Of a stretch of 64,000 nucleotides of DNA, positions 24,014 to 33,609 are shown in pieces. A model generated the notes under the pieces. The model was not told the origin of the DNA, did not search any database, and saw only the letters and a program-made list of their open reading frames with translations. The stretch lies in contig CM017559.1 of NCBI GenBank assembly GCA_007844125.1, positions 37,314,326 to 37,378,325 of the forward strand, read 5' to 3'. This stretch comes from Sinonovacula constricta. Its lineage: Eukaryota > Mollusca > Bivalvia > Cardiida > Solecurtidae. Position 1 is the first letter of the stretch, and every line of letters begins with the position of its first letter. A program made the translations under genes and the position numbers.

Positions 24014-24089
24014 GCGGCCCTGGTACAGTAACTGGTTGAGCGTCGGTTTCAGGTAGTGGAGGCTCAGGGGTTCGAACCAGGGCCGCGAC
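24014..24089 (+). repeat. tRNA-like element with long terminal stem
   Basis: GCGGCCCTGG at the left pairs perfectly with CCAGGGCCGC at the right, and the right side contains GGGGTTCGAACC, a canonical B box. An A-box-like TGGTTGAGCG lies 20-30 bases in. The size (76 bp) suits a tRNA, but the stem runs into the B box, so a proper cloverleaf is unlikely. Probably a tRNA-derived SINE fragment. Confidence 0.45.
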
Positions 24090-24256
24090 ATACCAAGGTC
24101 GTAAAGAGTTCGTGGCATTGTTCCCTGGCTTAAATTCCAGTTTAGGTTGACGTTTTTGAAGATATCTATTGATTTTTATTATTGTTTTTAGTATTGTTTT
24201 TGTAATTATTATTATTATTCTATTACAATTGCTAATATTTTTTTCTTTTGTTGCAG

Positions 24257-24328
24257 AGACTTAAGATACAACCGCTTGTCGGAGCTTCCATATGGACTGT
24301 TCACGAAACAGACCCGCCTGTCTACAAT
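24257..24328 (+). CDS. LRR exon 5 (last repeat before the cap)
   Basis: Acceptor TTGCAG after a T-rich tract and donor GTAAGC bound 72 bp in phase 2. Translation: DLRYNRLSELPYGLF then TKQTRLST. The L-P-x-G-L-F signature is typical of the last LRR before an LRRCT cap, and the next recognised exon is indeed that cap. The following intron holds the hAT-like element in a TA microsatellite. Confidence 0.88.
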
Positions 24329-24693
24329 GTAAGCCTGAATAGTATAATCTTTTCTGAAATGAGAGTGCAAAACACAGATTTGCTTTTTATATTGAATGTT
24401 ATGCACAAGACGCGAAACTATATAAAATCACAACGATTTTCGATAGAAATGGGCAAAAAATAAGCAGTAGTAGAACGGAGTGACATTGTGCCTCTCTCTA
24501 TAGAAATACGGGCACCGGCTTGGTATAATAAACTATAAATAAACAAAATGGGCAGCAAACGTATGGTTGCTGCTTTCATACTGTCCCTCAAGGGATTTCC
24601 GTTCATAAGACATGTCCTACATCATACATCTAAAGAAGTGTTTTATTATGCTCCAATGGTGATAATAATTTTTTTGCCAAAAGCCAAAAGTTG

Positions 24694-24694
<1 letters not shown>

Positions 24695-24767
<73 letters not shown>
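24695..24767. repeat. (TA)n microsatellite, left half
   Basis: Uninterrupted TA run broken by the hAT-like element and resuming at 25706. Confidence 0.97.
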
Positions 24768-24770
<3 letters not shown>

Positions 24771-25702
24771 GGATGTCAACTGATATCCGGATATCCGTTC
24801 GAATCATCAGATATCCGAATCGACTGGTATCCGGATATTCGCTTAAAATGTAAAATTTTAAATATACATATTAAATGTTTTTTAAATATAAAATTAAATG
24901 TTTTGACCATTTTGCTAAGTTATCTTTCTGCTGTTATGTCAGTGTGCATTCACGCATACGCAGGTGTAACGGATTATCGACAGGTGGTGACAGGTGGTGA
25001 CACGCAGTATCGTATATTTGGCTTCACACTTTTAGAAATGTGCTAAAGCATGGTGGTATGTATAATAACATGCTAATTAACCGCCAACGTTTGAAGCTAC
25101 TGATCCATTTTGCTTAGCGAATACTATCTTTAATTTTGTTGATGAACTTCATAGGTTTAGAAATGTGCTCAAGCTTATGTAAAATAATTTGCCAATTAAC
25201 AGCAATTGTTTGAAGCTATTACTTATCCATTTTGATTAAGGATTATAATCTTTAATTTCGTTTGTTCGGCTTTATTAAAGAAGAGATAGAGCTACAATTA
25301 TGTAGACAATTAACAGGTTTGTCGGCAAAGATCAGTTACTCATGTTTAATTAAGTCCGTTTGGATTGTATAAACGAATTGATGAATTTATTATGTTTTCA
25401 TTCGATCACGGTGATCTTGACTTATTCACATCCACTTCCTTAACAAATCATTAGTTATGCCTTGCAATCTTCAGTCCGATGTTTGGCGACATTTTTTATT
25501 AAAACGATGAAGTGCCTATGCCTATGGACATGTTGATTAAATTATTTCCTTTGAAATTACGATTTAATTATGTCAATGGAAACGTTAGTAACCCCGCACA
25601 CATCCGACCGCAACATAAGAATTTACTAAGATTTATATCCGGATATCCGTTCGGATCGTTCGACGGATATCCGGATACCAAATTTAGTATCCTTTGACAT
25701 CC

Positions 25703-25705
<3 letters not shown>
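24768..25705. mobile_element. hAT-like non-autonomous element in a TA microsatellite
   Basis: A 938-bp segment whose left end, TAGGGATGTCAA, is repeated in reverse complement at the right end (TTGACATCCCTA). Just inside both ends are palindromic motifs of the type GATATCCGGATATCCG: at least three on the left (24781-24845) and two on the right (25636-25680). Both flanks are pure (TA)n, so a TATATATA target duplication of the 8 bp expected for hAT elements is possible but cannot be proven. No transposase domain is visible; the open frame at 25512-25697 overlaps the subterminal motifs. Confidence 0.75.

Positions 25706-25785
<80 letters not shown>
25706..25785. repeat. (TA)n microsatellite, right half
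   Basis: TA run continuing the one at 24695-24767 on the other side of the hAT-like element. Confidence 0.97.
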
Positions 25786-25788
<3 letters not shown>

Positions 25789-26753
25789 GTTCTAAGATTT
25801 TTGCAGTTTTATTGCTTTAAAGTAGCTTACTAATGTATTGCCCGCCAGATTTGAAATCAGTTAATGCGGCCGTGCGATACGACTCTTTTAGCATAACGTA
25901 ACGTAACATAGTGGTATGGTAATCGCCGGACGTACAGGCTTTAAACACGTCCTCATCCGCGCCGGCTCTGACTTTGACCAGACATCGTTTACTTCAAGAA
26001 CAGGATCCTAGACAAAACGCCATCGCTTATATAAAAAAACAACAGCAGAATCATAAAACGTTTCGAGTAACAGTAGGGTCAACAAGGACTATGGAAGAAG
26101 GTGTAAATGTATATGCAGAATATTCATGCAACACATAATCCTGGTGATGGCGCCATTTGCATGATACAATCTAAAATGATTTGATGCCGGTGTGAAAAAT
26201 ACCTACACGAGTTCCATCCATTTCTCTAGGCAAACCATATAGCCCATGAGAAATAATAGCGCTAAGCAAGTGAAAAACTGCCTACTACCCCAAATCAGCC
26301 AGGCGCCAAAACAGTCACAAGATGCGCACACGAATATTAGCAGAACATTAAGTTACAGTAATCATACTGCAGCAACAGACAACTTCATGTACGATGACAT
26401 TAGGAAGGACCAAATAAGAGCAAAACACCACCCATAAAATCTAGCAGCGGTGAAGTGAATGCTATCATTTGTTTCCAAATGGACTTTCAACCGCAGAACA
26501 CTTTTCATAAAGAAGAAAATGACATGCTATTTAGTGGTGTTTTTTAACTAAAATGGATTTTTTAATATTCTTTCCTTAATATATCCTATATATTGAGAAC
26601 CAGGTTGCATTTTTAAACTGTGCATACATGTATACTCATAGCTTATGTTATTTTCTCCATTTGTATATTGTCTATAACGCATGCGCTATCTTAATATTAA
26701 CACCATTGGGCTCCTGTGGTATTCAAACACTATTTGTTGTTTTCCTCCTGCAG
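25786..26753. other. Intronic; one unexplained open frame
   Basis: The + frame at 26246-26437 (63 codons) is rich in Asn, Gln and His and reads partly protein-like (S-Y-S-N-H-T-A-A-T-D-N-F-M-Y-D-D-I-R-K). It has no recognised domain and no donor in a phase that would fit the receptor. It may be a fragment of a decayed mobile element. Nothing else is seen. Confidence 0.3.
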
Positions 26754-26824
26754 ACTGTTGACAAACAACCCATGGCATTGTGATTGTAAGATTCAGTGGT
26801 TAATACACCACCCAAATGTAGCAG
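26754..26824 (+). CDS. LRRCT cap exon, first half
   Basis: Acceptor CTGCAG, donor GTATGT, 71 bp, entering in phase 2 and leaving in phase 1. It encodes LLTNNPWHCDCKIQWL followed by IHHPNVA. N-P-W-x-C-D-C and the Trp-Leu after it are the hallmark of the LRR C-terminal flanking domain, where the two Cys pair with Cys residues in the next exon. The phase shift from 2 to 1 marks the end of the repeat series. Confidence 0.9.
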
Positions 26825-27491
26825 GTATGTAAGGCAGTGAAATTGGTCTGTAGTTTAATTTTGTTGTAATTAAGTACACCACAGCCACACAGTTCTCTAT
26901 AGTGAAGACCATTTAGGATTTTGCTGGAGTAATACTGTATTATGTTGATGTGTTTCTTCAATTTACTGTACAAGTATAGTACATGTAGTATAAAAAGTGC
27001 CAGATTTGAAGCAAATATAACCGAAGATGAAGCACAGTGCTCTTAACAGTCTAAAAGTTGCCAATGCGTTGTTGTTGTAGTTATAAGATCATGTGTAACT
27101 ACTCGGTTGTATTTTAAAGTCTGCTAGAAAGGTCAAAGGTGTTCTTCGTACCACGTAAACTTCATACTACTTTTACATCAACCAATTTCGGCAGCTTGAT
27201 GACGAGCGTTAAGTAGGGTCGATTCTCACCTGCAGTGCTGTATATGGTTTTAAGATTGATGATCGTCCAATTTCTCTTCATGGAGTTCCAGCAAAATTTA
27301 CTTATTGCAAAATCTTTAATCACTTTAAGCAAAGAACTCATTGACTCATCGTAAGGTTTGAATTTTCCTTGGGTGTCCGGCGCTTTTGTGCGCAGGTAAA
27401 TCTAATGTATTTTATTGTTCAATACCCAAATCGGATACCCTTTGATGCTATGCACCAATTCTTTTCTTGTATGTTTTATATCTTAATAAAG
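26825..27491. other. Intron within the LRRCT cap, nothing recognised
   Basis: Separates the two cap exons. A weak tRNA-like patch near 27190-27235 (GAGCG, then GGGTCGATTCTCACC) resembles a B box but is too degenerate to call. Confidence 0.5.
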
Positions 27492-27593
27492 GTTCGATAA
27501 AATGTGCCACGCCGCCAGACGCGTCCAACGCCACCAACGTCACCCGGTACTTTGCCGAGCATGTCCACTGCGCACACACCAATGATGACACAG
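27492..27593 (+). CDS. LRRCT cap exon, second half
   Basis: Acceptor AATAAAG, donor GTAAGT, 102 bp, phase 1 in and out. It completes a Gly codon and reads SIKCATPPDASNATNVTRYF, then AEHVHCAHTNDDT. The S-I-K-C-A-T-P-P segment matches the usual x-x-C-x-x-P part of an LRRCT, and a second Cys follows at H-C-A. Two overlapping-type N-glycosylation sequons (N-A-T, N-V-T) are visible. The acceptor has a weak pyrimidine tract, but phase and domain continuity are decisive. In the proposed gene the next coding exon is the membrane exon 15 kb away, past the 12-bp arrays and the LTR element. Confidence 0.88.
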
Positions 27594-27701
27594 GTAAGTT
27601 TGTACACTGTCGATTCCTATTCAGATATTGTTTAGTTATCTGTTTCCATTACGCCCTTTCTGTAGACTCGCTTGTATGGACTATTGAAATCAGTTACCTA
27701 A

Positions 27702-28311
27702 ACAGCTGCGTACACACTTTCTTACATAGCTGCCTACACAGCTGCCTACACAGCTGACTACATAGTTGTCTACACAGCTGCCTACATAGTTGCCTATACA
27801 CTTGCCTAAACAGCTATCTAAACAGTAGCCTACACAGCTGCCTACACACTTTCCTACATATTTGCCTACACAGCTGCCTACACGCTTTCTTACACAGTTG
27901 CCTATATAGTTGCCTACACAGCTGCCTAAACAGTTGCCTACACAGCTCCCTACACTTAGTTACCTACACAGCTGCCTACACACAGTTACCTACACAGTTG
28001 CCAACACAGCTGCCTACACAGCTGCCTACACACAGTTACCTACACAGCTGCCTACACACAGTTACCTACACAGCTGCCTACACACAGTTACCTACACAGC
28101 TGCCTACACGCTTTCTTACACAGTTGCCTATATAGTTGCCTACACAGCTGCCTAAACAGTTACCTACACAGCTGCCTACACTTAGTTACCTACACAGCTG
28201 CCTACACACAGTTACATACACAGTTGCCAACACAGCTGCCTACACAGTTGCCTACACAGTTGTCTACACAGCTGCCTACACACAGTTACCTACACAGCTG
28301 CCAACACAGAA
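27702..28311. repeat. 12-bp minisatellite, first block
   Basis: Degenerate head-to-tail copies of CAGCTGCCTACA and variants (CAGTTGCCTACA, CAGTTACCTACA). Two nearly identical stretches, from about 27880 and about 28110, show an internal duplication of roughly 226 bp. The block begins about 110 bp after the second LRRCT exon and stops abruptly at the LTR element. Confidence 0.95.
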
Positions 28312-28676
28312 TAATTTCTCTGGTGTTTGTTAAACTTCTTTGAGAAATAACACACGGGATGATCAATACCCTCACTATCTGATTGTAACAGAACAGCACC
28401 AGCACCGACGTCACTAGCATCAACAGCCAATGAAAATCTTTTACCAAAGTCTGGTGCTAAGAGAATTGGTGCGCTCTTAAGTACAGCTTTTAATTTGTCA
28501 AATGCAGTTTGACATTGAAAACTCCATACAAATGATTTACCCTTTTTGAGAAGGTTTGTCAAAGGTTCTGCAATGTCAGAAAAGTTTTTACAAAATTTTC
28601 TGTAATAGCCTGCCATACCAAGAAATCGCATCAATTGCTTTTTACATGTAGGCATTGGGAATTTAGAAATAGCCAT
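28312..28676 (-). pseudogene. RNase H of the Gypsy element, truncated
   Basis: Begins with the connection motif (K-K-Q-L-M-R-F-L-G-M-A-G-Y-Y-R-K-F) and contains the first RNase H Asp in V-D-A-S-D-V-G-A-G-A-V-L, about residue 86. It runs to F-N-K-H-Q-R-N-Y-S, where the 12-bp minisatellite takes over, so the catalytic Glu helix and everything downstream, including the 3' LTR, are gone. Confidence 0.88.
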
Positions 28677-28723
28677 AACCTTTGCTTCAATAGGTTTTAC
28701 ATGATCCTGTCAAACAACATGTC

Positions 28724-29764
28724 CTAAAAACATTGGAACGTTGCTGGTGAATTCTTCATGCCAAATGGCGTAACCTTGTATTGGTATAGTCCTTCTGGTG
28801 TCACAAATGCAGACAATTCCTTTGCTCGGTCTGTAAGAGGTACTTGCCAGAATCCTTTCAGAAGATCGAACTTAGTAACAAATTTGGCTCTTCCAACTTT
28901 GTCAATACAATCATCCATCCTTGGTATGGGATATGAATCCGTCTTTGTGATGATATTGATCTTCCGGTAGTCAGTGCAAAGTCTATATGTTCCATCTGGT
29001 TTGGGCACAAGAATACACGGTGAACTGTATTTGCTCTGACTAGGCTCAATAAAGTCATTGTCCAGTAAGAACTTTATTTTTTCTTTTAGATATTGTTGTT
29101 TTGATGGATTCATTCTGTATGGATGTTGTTTAACAGCAGCTTCACTTTCAACGATAACATCATGCTGGATTTTATCAGTTCGTGTTGGAATGTCAGGAAA
29201 CAAGTGTTGGAATTCACAAACAAGTTGTTTCAACTGTGCCTTTTGATCCGGTTCCAGATGTATGAATTTCCCATCAATGTTCCTCAGAATGTCCGAGTTA
29301 TTCAGTTTAGTGGGACTAGGATCCACTTTGGTTTCAATTTCACTGTCCCTAACTAAATTATTAATGTCTAAATCAGGTGGGACAGAGTGAACAACTGACA
29401 CAGGATTACTAACATTTTGGCTACTTCTGTCAATGTACAACTTTAACATGTTAACATGGCACATTTGTTTTTGTTTTCGTCTCCCAGGAGTGAGTATTAT
29501 GTAATTGAGGTCACTGACTTTCTTCTCAACAATGTAAGGCCCAAAGTATCTAGCTTGTAATGGTTTTCCTGGGATTGGCAATAGTGCAAGAACCTGGTCA
29601 CCTGGTTTGAAAGATCTAGTTTGAGTATTAAAATCATACCTTTCTTTCAGTTTTCTCTGAGCCGCTTTGAGATTTGAACTTGCCAATTCACAAGCTTTTG
29701 ATAACCTTTCTCGGAAATCAGATACATACTTCAACAAGTTCAATGATGACTCATCATCAGACAA
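28724..29764 (-). pseudogene. Integrase C-terminus fused to reverse transcriptase
   Basis: A 346-codon open frame. Residues 1-110 are the integrase C-terminal region: helical arm, F-K-P-G-D-Q-V-L, and the chromatin-binding G-P-Y module (R-Y-F-G-P-Y-I-V near 72-79). A linker follows, then from about residue 170 the reverse transcriptase: S-S-P-C-I-L-V-P-K-P-D-G (247-258), R-L-C-T-D-Y-R-K-I-N, F-V-T-K-F-D-L-L-K-G-F (catalytic Asp 300), and F-G-M-K-N-S-P-A-T-F-Q at the end. The frame stops right after that, and the sequence jumps to the region next to RNase H, so the Y-x-D-D active-site segment is deleted. Confidence 0.92.
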
Positions 29765-29769
29765 GAAAC

Positions 29770-30618
29770 TTCTCCTTAAGTAGTTTTAACGGTCCACGAA
29801 CAGAGTGACCAAAAACAAGCTCAAATGGACTAAATCTAACAGACTCCTCTATTGACTCCCTAACTGCAAACAAGAGCAATGGGATTCCACATCCCAGCTT
29901 TTGTCAGTGTCAAGCAATAAGTACGAATCATGTTTTTCAATGTCTGGTAAAATCTCTCTAAGGCACCTTGACTTTCAGGATAATAAGCAGATGACGAATA
30001 TTGTTTGATTCCTAGCTCATGCATGACCTGCTGAAATATACCAGACATGAAATTCGAACTTTGGTCTGATTGAACTGACTTAGGGAGGCCAACAAATGTG
30101 AAGAATTTTATAAGAGCCTTGACAATCGATTTTGACTAAATATTCCTTAAAGGTATTGCTTCAGGAAAACGTGTCGAAGCACACATGATAGTCAAGAGAT
30201 ACTGATTTTTCTGACTTTGTCTTAGGCAAAGGTCCAAAAACGGTCCTAAACGGTTCCTCAAATGCAGGAATGGGCTGTAACGGAGCTTTGGGAATATTTT
30301 GATTTGGTTTACCAACCATTTGACAAGCGTGACAAGAGTTGCAGTACTGAGACACGTCAGACTTTAGACCTGGCCAGAAGAAATGGTTAAGGATCTTATT
30401 TTGGGTCTTTCTGATACCTAAATGTCAGGTGATTCATGAGCCAGACTTAAAATTTCTTGTCTATACTGACGGGGAACTACAATCTGATGGTTAACCGCCC
30501 AATCATCATCAACTGCAACATCTGGTGGTCTCCATTTTCTCATCAAAACACCATTCCGTACATAATAACCGACCTGCGCACATGAAATCTCATTCTCAGG
30601 TAAAACCTTCTCGAACAA
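29770..30618 (-). pseudogene. Integrase, zinc finger and catalytic core, broken
   Basis: Pieces in changing frames. 30618-30418 gives G-Y-Y-V-R-N-G-V-L-M-R-K-W and ends at L-A-H-E-S-P, the first His of the HHCC finger. After a frameshift the rest of the finger follows, with H-L-G-I-R and the C-N-S-C-H-A-C pair. 30355-30161 ends in F-G-P-L-P-K-T-K; the first catalytic Asp, normally just before G-P-L, is missing. 30048-29860 holds the core: G-I-F-Q-Q-V-M-H-E-L-G-I-K, S-S-A-Y-Y-P-E-S-Q-G-A-L-E-R with the catalytic Glu. The second Asp (Q-S-D-Q-S-S-N-F) lies just upstream of that frame's Met. At least three frameshifts. Confidence 0.82.
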
Positions 30619-31751
30619 GAAATTTCAGGATCACTGTGTTGGTCCTGAACAAGTTGTGACCTTGACCTTTTATCATCAAATTTGTCATTGGATGAATGAC
30701 CATTAGTTGAAAATGTTGACATATCAGAATGTGACGAACTCACATGTTTAAGGGACGGGTCGTTAGCCTCGTTGTAAATCTGACCTATAAAAGTGTCAGC
30801 CAAGTCAACATTAGAAGTGACATTTTTGTCAACGGCGTTTTTAGCCGAACTCTGGATAGCTTTGCTAGCCATAGACCGAGTAGCTGCACAAGAAGGATAA
30901 AGATCAGGAATTTCCTGTTCAGCAGGATCAGGATGTTTGTCCATGATAGGTGTGTCAGTTACGAGTGGGTTTATCACGACCTTATCTCCAGCTAAGTCGT
31001 TGCCTAGCAACAAATGGACACCCTCAAAAGGTAATGAAGATCTAAGACCGACAGACACTAAACTACTTATTAAAGTAGAAGACAAAACAATGTTATGGAG
31101 ATGAACAGTTAAAGAACCACACTCTACACCCTGAATAACAACACTTACTCCAGAGAAGATCTTCTCGGAAAACGGCAGGGTATCTGCCAAAATAAGAGAT
31201 TGGGACGCCCCTGTGTCTCTTAATATCTTAATAGGGGTAGGCGAGAAAGAATCACCTGGAAGTGATACAAAACCATTTGACATAAATGGCTCATAAATAT
31301 CCATAACAGAGTCAGAATTGGGTTTTGAAACCTCAACGGTATGAAAAGGCTCTTTTGCCTTTGGCAAGAAATCAGCTTTGTTAGCCTGATCAAAAGTGTC
31401 AACTTCGACACAAGTCTGTGGCCTTGACTTGAAAGTGGTGAGGCCTGTTGGTTTGTACCCACCACTAGCACCACTAGACTGCTTCTCCTTTAATTTTAAA
31501 CAGTCAGAAATGAGGTGACCAGTTTTCTTGCAATAATTGCAAGTAGCATTGGATAAGGTATTTCGTTCACCAGATGGTTTTTGTCTGTGTGAACTGAACT
31601 GACTTGAAAAGCCAGTGGAATTACTATTGTGTTTTAACTTAGCATTTGTACGTGGACTTAAATTGGTATTTCTTGTAGTGCTAAGTGTAGATGTGAAGTT
31701 TGGTTTAGGAACAAATGAGACCTTGTGAGTCAAATAATAGTGATCAGCCAA
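30543..31751 (-). pseudogene. Nucleocapsid zinc knuckle and protease
   Basis: A 402-codon frame. A CCHC knuckle, C-N-Y-C-K-K-T-G-H-L-I-S-D-C, sits at residues 71-84 and would bind RNA. An aspartic protease begins near residue 176 with L-R-D-T-G-A-S (catalytic Asp 179), and L-L-G-N-D lies further on as the usual second protease motif. Around position 30618 the frame shifts into the integrase. It is upstream-fused to gag in the same frame apart from one stop, suggesting that gag and protease were one polyprotein. The last 20 or so residues of this frame are out-of-frame noise. Confidence 0.85.
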
Positions 31752-31811
31752 ACGAGCAGCTTCATCTAAAGTTTCAACTTGCTTTTCATCAATGAAGGTC
31801 TTTATGTCAGG

Positions 31812-32747
31812 TTAGATGCAGCGTTTAAACTCTTTAATAAGCATAAGCTGCCGTAATTTTGCATGGTCTTGTTCTATTCCTTTAGATGAACACCATCGGT
31901 CAAATAATTGTGTTTTTGTTCTAGCAAACTCAACATGTGTTTGATTAGTTTCTTTTTTACAATTCCTAAATTTTTGTCTATATGCCTCAGGGACCAGTTC
32001 GTAGCCTTTAAGGATGTAATCTCTGACAAGATCATAGTTAGAACACTGTTCAATGCTTAACTGTGTGTAGATTTCACGTGCTTTACCTAACAGAAGTAAA
32101 GTCCAGTGCTCTTTTGGCCATTTCAAGTTATCTGCAACTTTCTCAAAATGTAAAAAGTATTTGTCAACATCCTTTTCTTGAAATGGAGGAACAAGTCTAA
32201 TATTCTTTGACACATCAAATGCCTTATTTTGAAAGAGTGTCTGATCTGCTCTTTCTAGTTTCTTCAATTCTAACTGAAACTGCCTGTCCCTTTCTCTTTC
32301 TTCCCGCTCTCTCTCTCTTCGCGTTCTCTTTCTCGTTCTCTCTTCTCGTTCTTTCTTCTCGTTCTCTTTCTCGTTTTCTCTCTTCTCGTTCTCTTTCTCG
32401 TTCTCTTTCTCGTTCTCTCTCTTCTCGTTCTATTTTCTTTTTTTCAAACTTTAACCTTTGTAATTCTAGTCGCTCTTCTCTTTCCATTCTTAATTTCTCT
32501 AATTGCAATTTTAGTCCTATGTCCTGGTCTGACACACCTTCTATACAAACGACATAAAGTCAGTCGAAAGTATGTTGTCATCAATCAAAGTTTGAATAAG
32601 CATGTTGCAAATAGCCTGTTTTCGCATTGATGCTTTAATTCCAGGAACATTATAATGAGCAGCGATGTCGAGCAAATCAGACTTTTGGGCCAAATTTAAC
32701 TCCTCCTGAGTAGGCGACTTTACAAAATTTTCTAAATTAAATGCCAT
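31812..32747 (-). pseudogene. gag: gag region of the Gypsy element, broken
   Basis: Three frames carry it in succession. 32747-32541 starts M-A-F-N-L-E-N-F-V-K-S-P-T-Q-E-E-L, a SAP-like N-terminus. 32535-32224 is a charged coiled coil with a long Arg/Glu simple repeat coded by a CTCTCTT-rich stretch. 32267-31812 is a capsid-like helical domain (W-P-K-E-H-W-T-L-L-L-L-G-K-A, then V-P-E-A-Y-R-Q-K-F-R). Two frameshifts join them, and a TAA ends the last one, after which the same frame reopens into the nucleocapsid and protease part. Confidence 0.8.
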
Positions 32748-32841
32748 GGTAGCTTGTTGCTGGTTTGTAGAAATATTTGTTCACAAAAAATTTAAATAAA
32801 AAAATACACAAAAATAGCAGAGTTATCCTTTAACGTTTCGA

Positions 32842-32859
32842 ATCCCGGACGAGCCCCCA
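32842..32859 (-). promoter_or_regulatory. Primer-binding site for tRNA-Pro
   Basis: The minus strand reads TGGGGGCTCGTCCGGGAT, complementary to the 3' end of animal tRNA-Pro; the same 18 bases serve as the tRNA-Pro site of many retroelements. It lies five bases inside the LTR edge, as expected for priming minus-strand DNA synthesis. Confidence 0.9.
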
Positions 32860-32864
32860 ATTTC

Positions 32865-33609
32865 TGTTACGACCCGGTGTCGCGCTATATAAGTTTATTT
32901 ATAAAGTGGCACGTTTACTAAACGACGAAATGGTGTAACAGAAAGAACAAGCCAGAAACAAACTAGTACAATAATGTTTTATTTTAAAAACAAAAATATG
33001 GCGTAATAAAACTATAACAAATAAATGAAACAAAATTTCAGAAGGCAAAATAAATATTAGCTTACAGTTTGTCCCTTTAGGAGGTGTCCCTTTAACAACG
33101 CAACAAATAATCCAGCGTCAAATGATCCTGAAGAGTTTTCGGTAGAATGTTCTCGTAGAAAAGCACAGTTGAAATAATCCAATAATCCAAAGGTAGAACT
33201 ACACAGGAATATTAATTATATAATCCAAATTCAACACTTTAATATTTATGTCACTGTAAGTCCACGTAAGTTTTAACACAGACAGATTTAAGATAGAAGT
33301 TGCAAGTATTTCCAAATTATATGTCCAATCTCTAAAGTAAACTTTTTATTCAAACTTTCCAAACTTAACTTTTTATCGGCAAACACGCCCTTATATATAC
33401 CCAAAATAATTTCCAGAACATTCACGTACCCACAACATTTTCGAAGGCCAGTTAAAAATAGACCAGTTAAAAATAAACAATTGAACTTTCTAGCATGATC
33501 CTTTTCTTCTAGTAGATACGCGAATGCTACGTCATCAAAACCACAACGGTAAACAACCCTTAACCTGACTAGCGTAACCTTAAACGCTGGTGTACTATTG
33601 TACATAACA
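32865..33609 (-). repeat. 5' LTR of the Gypsy element (745 bp)
   Basis: On the minus strand it starts TGTTATGTACA and ends GTCGTAACA, so it has the usual TG...CA ends within a short inverted repeat (TGTTA/TAACA). It is followed by the primer-binding site. Roughly 690 bp of it is repeated with many differences at 34984-35673. A TATATAA-like box is visible within it. Confidence 0.9.

Larger units (their letters stand above)
28312..33609 (-). mobile_element. Ty3/Gypsy LTR retrotransposon, Gmr1-like pol order, dead
   Basis: Minus-strand element. From its 5' end: LTR (32865-33609), tRNA-Pro primer site, gag, protease, integrase, reverse transcriptase, RNase H. The RNase H is cut off where the 12-bp repeat resumes, and no 3' LTR is found there. 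Integrase lies upstream of reverse transcriptase; the integrase C-terminus and the reverse transcriptase share one uninterrupted frame, so this is the element's own order, not a rearrangement. That order in a Gypsy-type element is the mark of the Gmr1-like group described from marine animals. Frameshifts, stops, a deleted active site and the lost 3' end show the copy cannot be autonomous. Confidence 0.9.

Noticed and set aside
24014..24089. A functional tRNA gene
   Set aside because: Good B box, but the long terminal stem overlaps it and a cloverleaf cannot be drawn; the two other tRNA-like sites (1773, 6341) also lack proper acceptor stems.
28758..29356. Short + strand frames across the Gypsy element
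   Set aside because: Antisense shadows of the integrase/reverse transcriptase frame, which has clear motifs on the minus strand.
32207..32557. Ser/Arg-rich + strand frame
   Set aside because: It is the antisense of the Arg/Glu-rich coiled coil in the element's gag.
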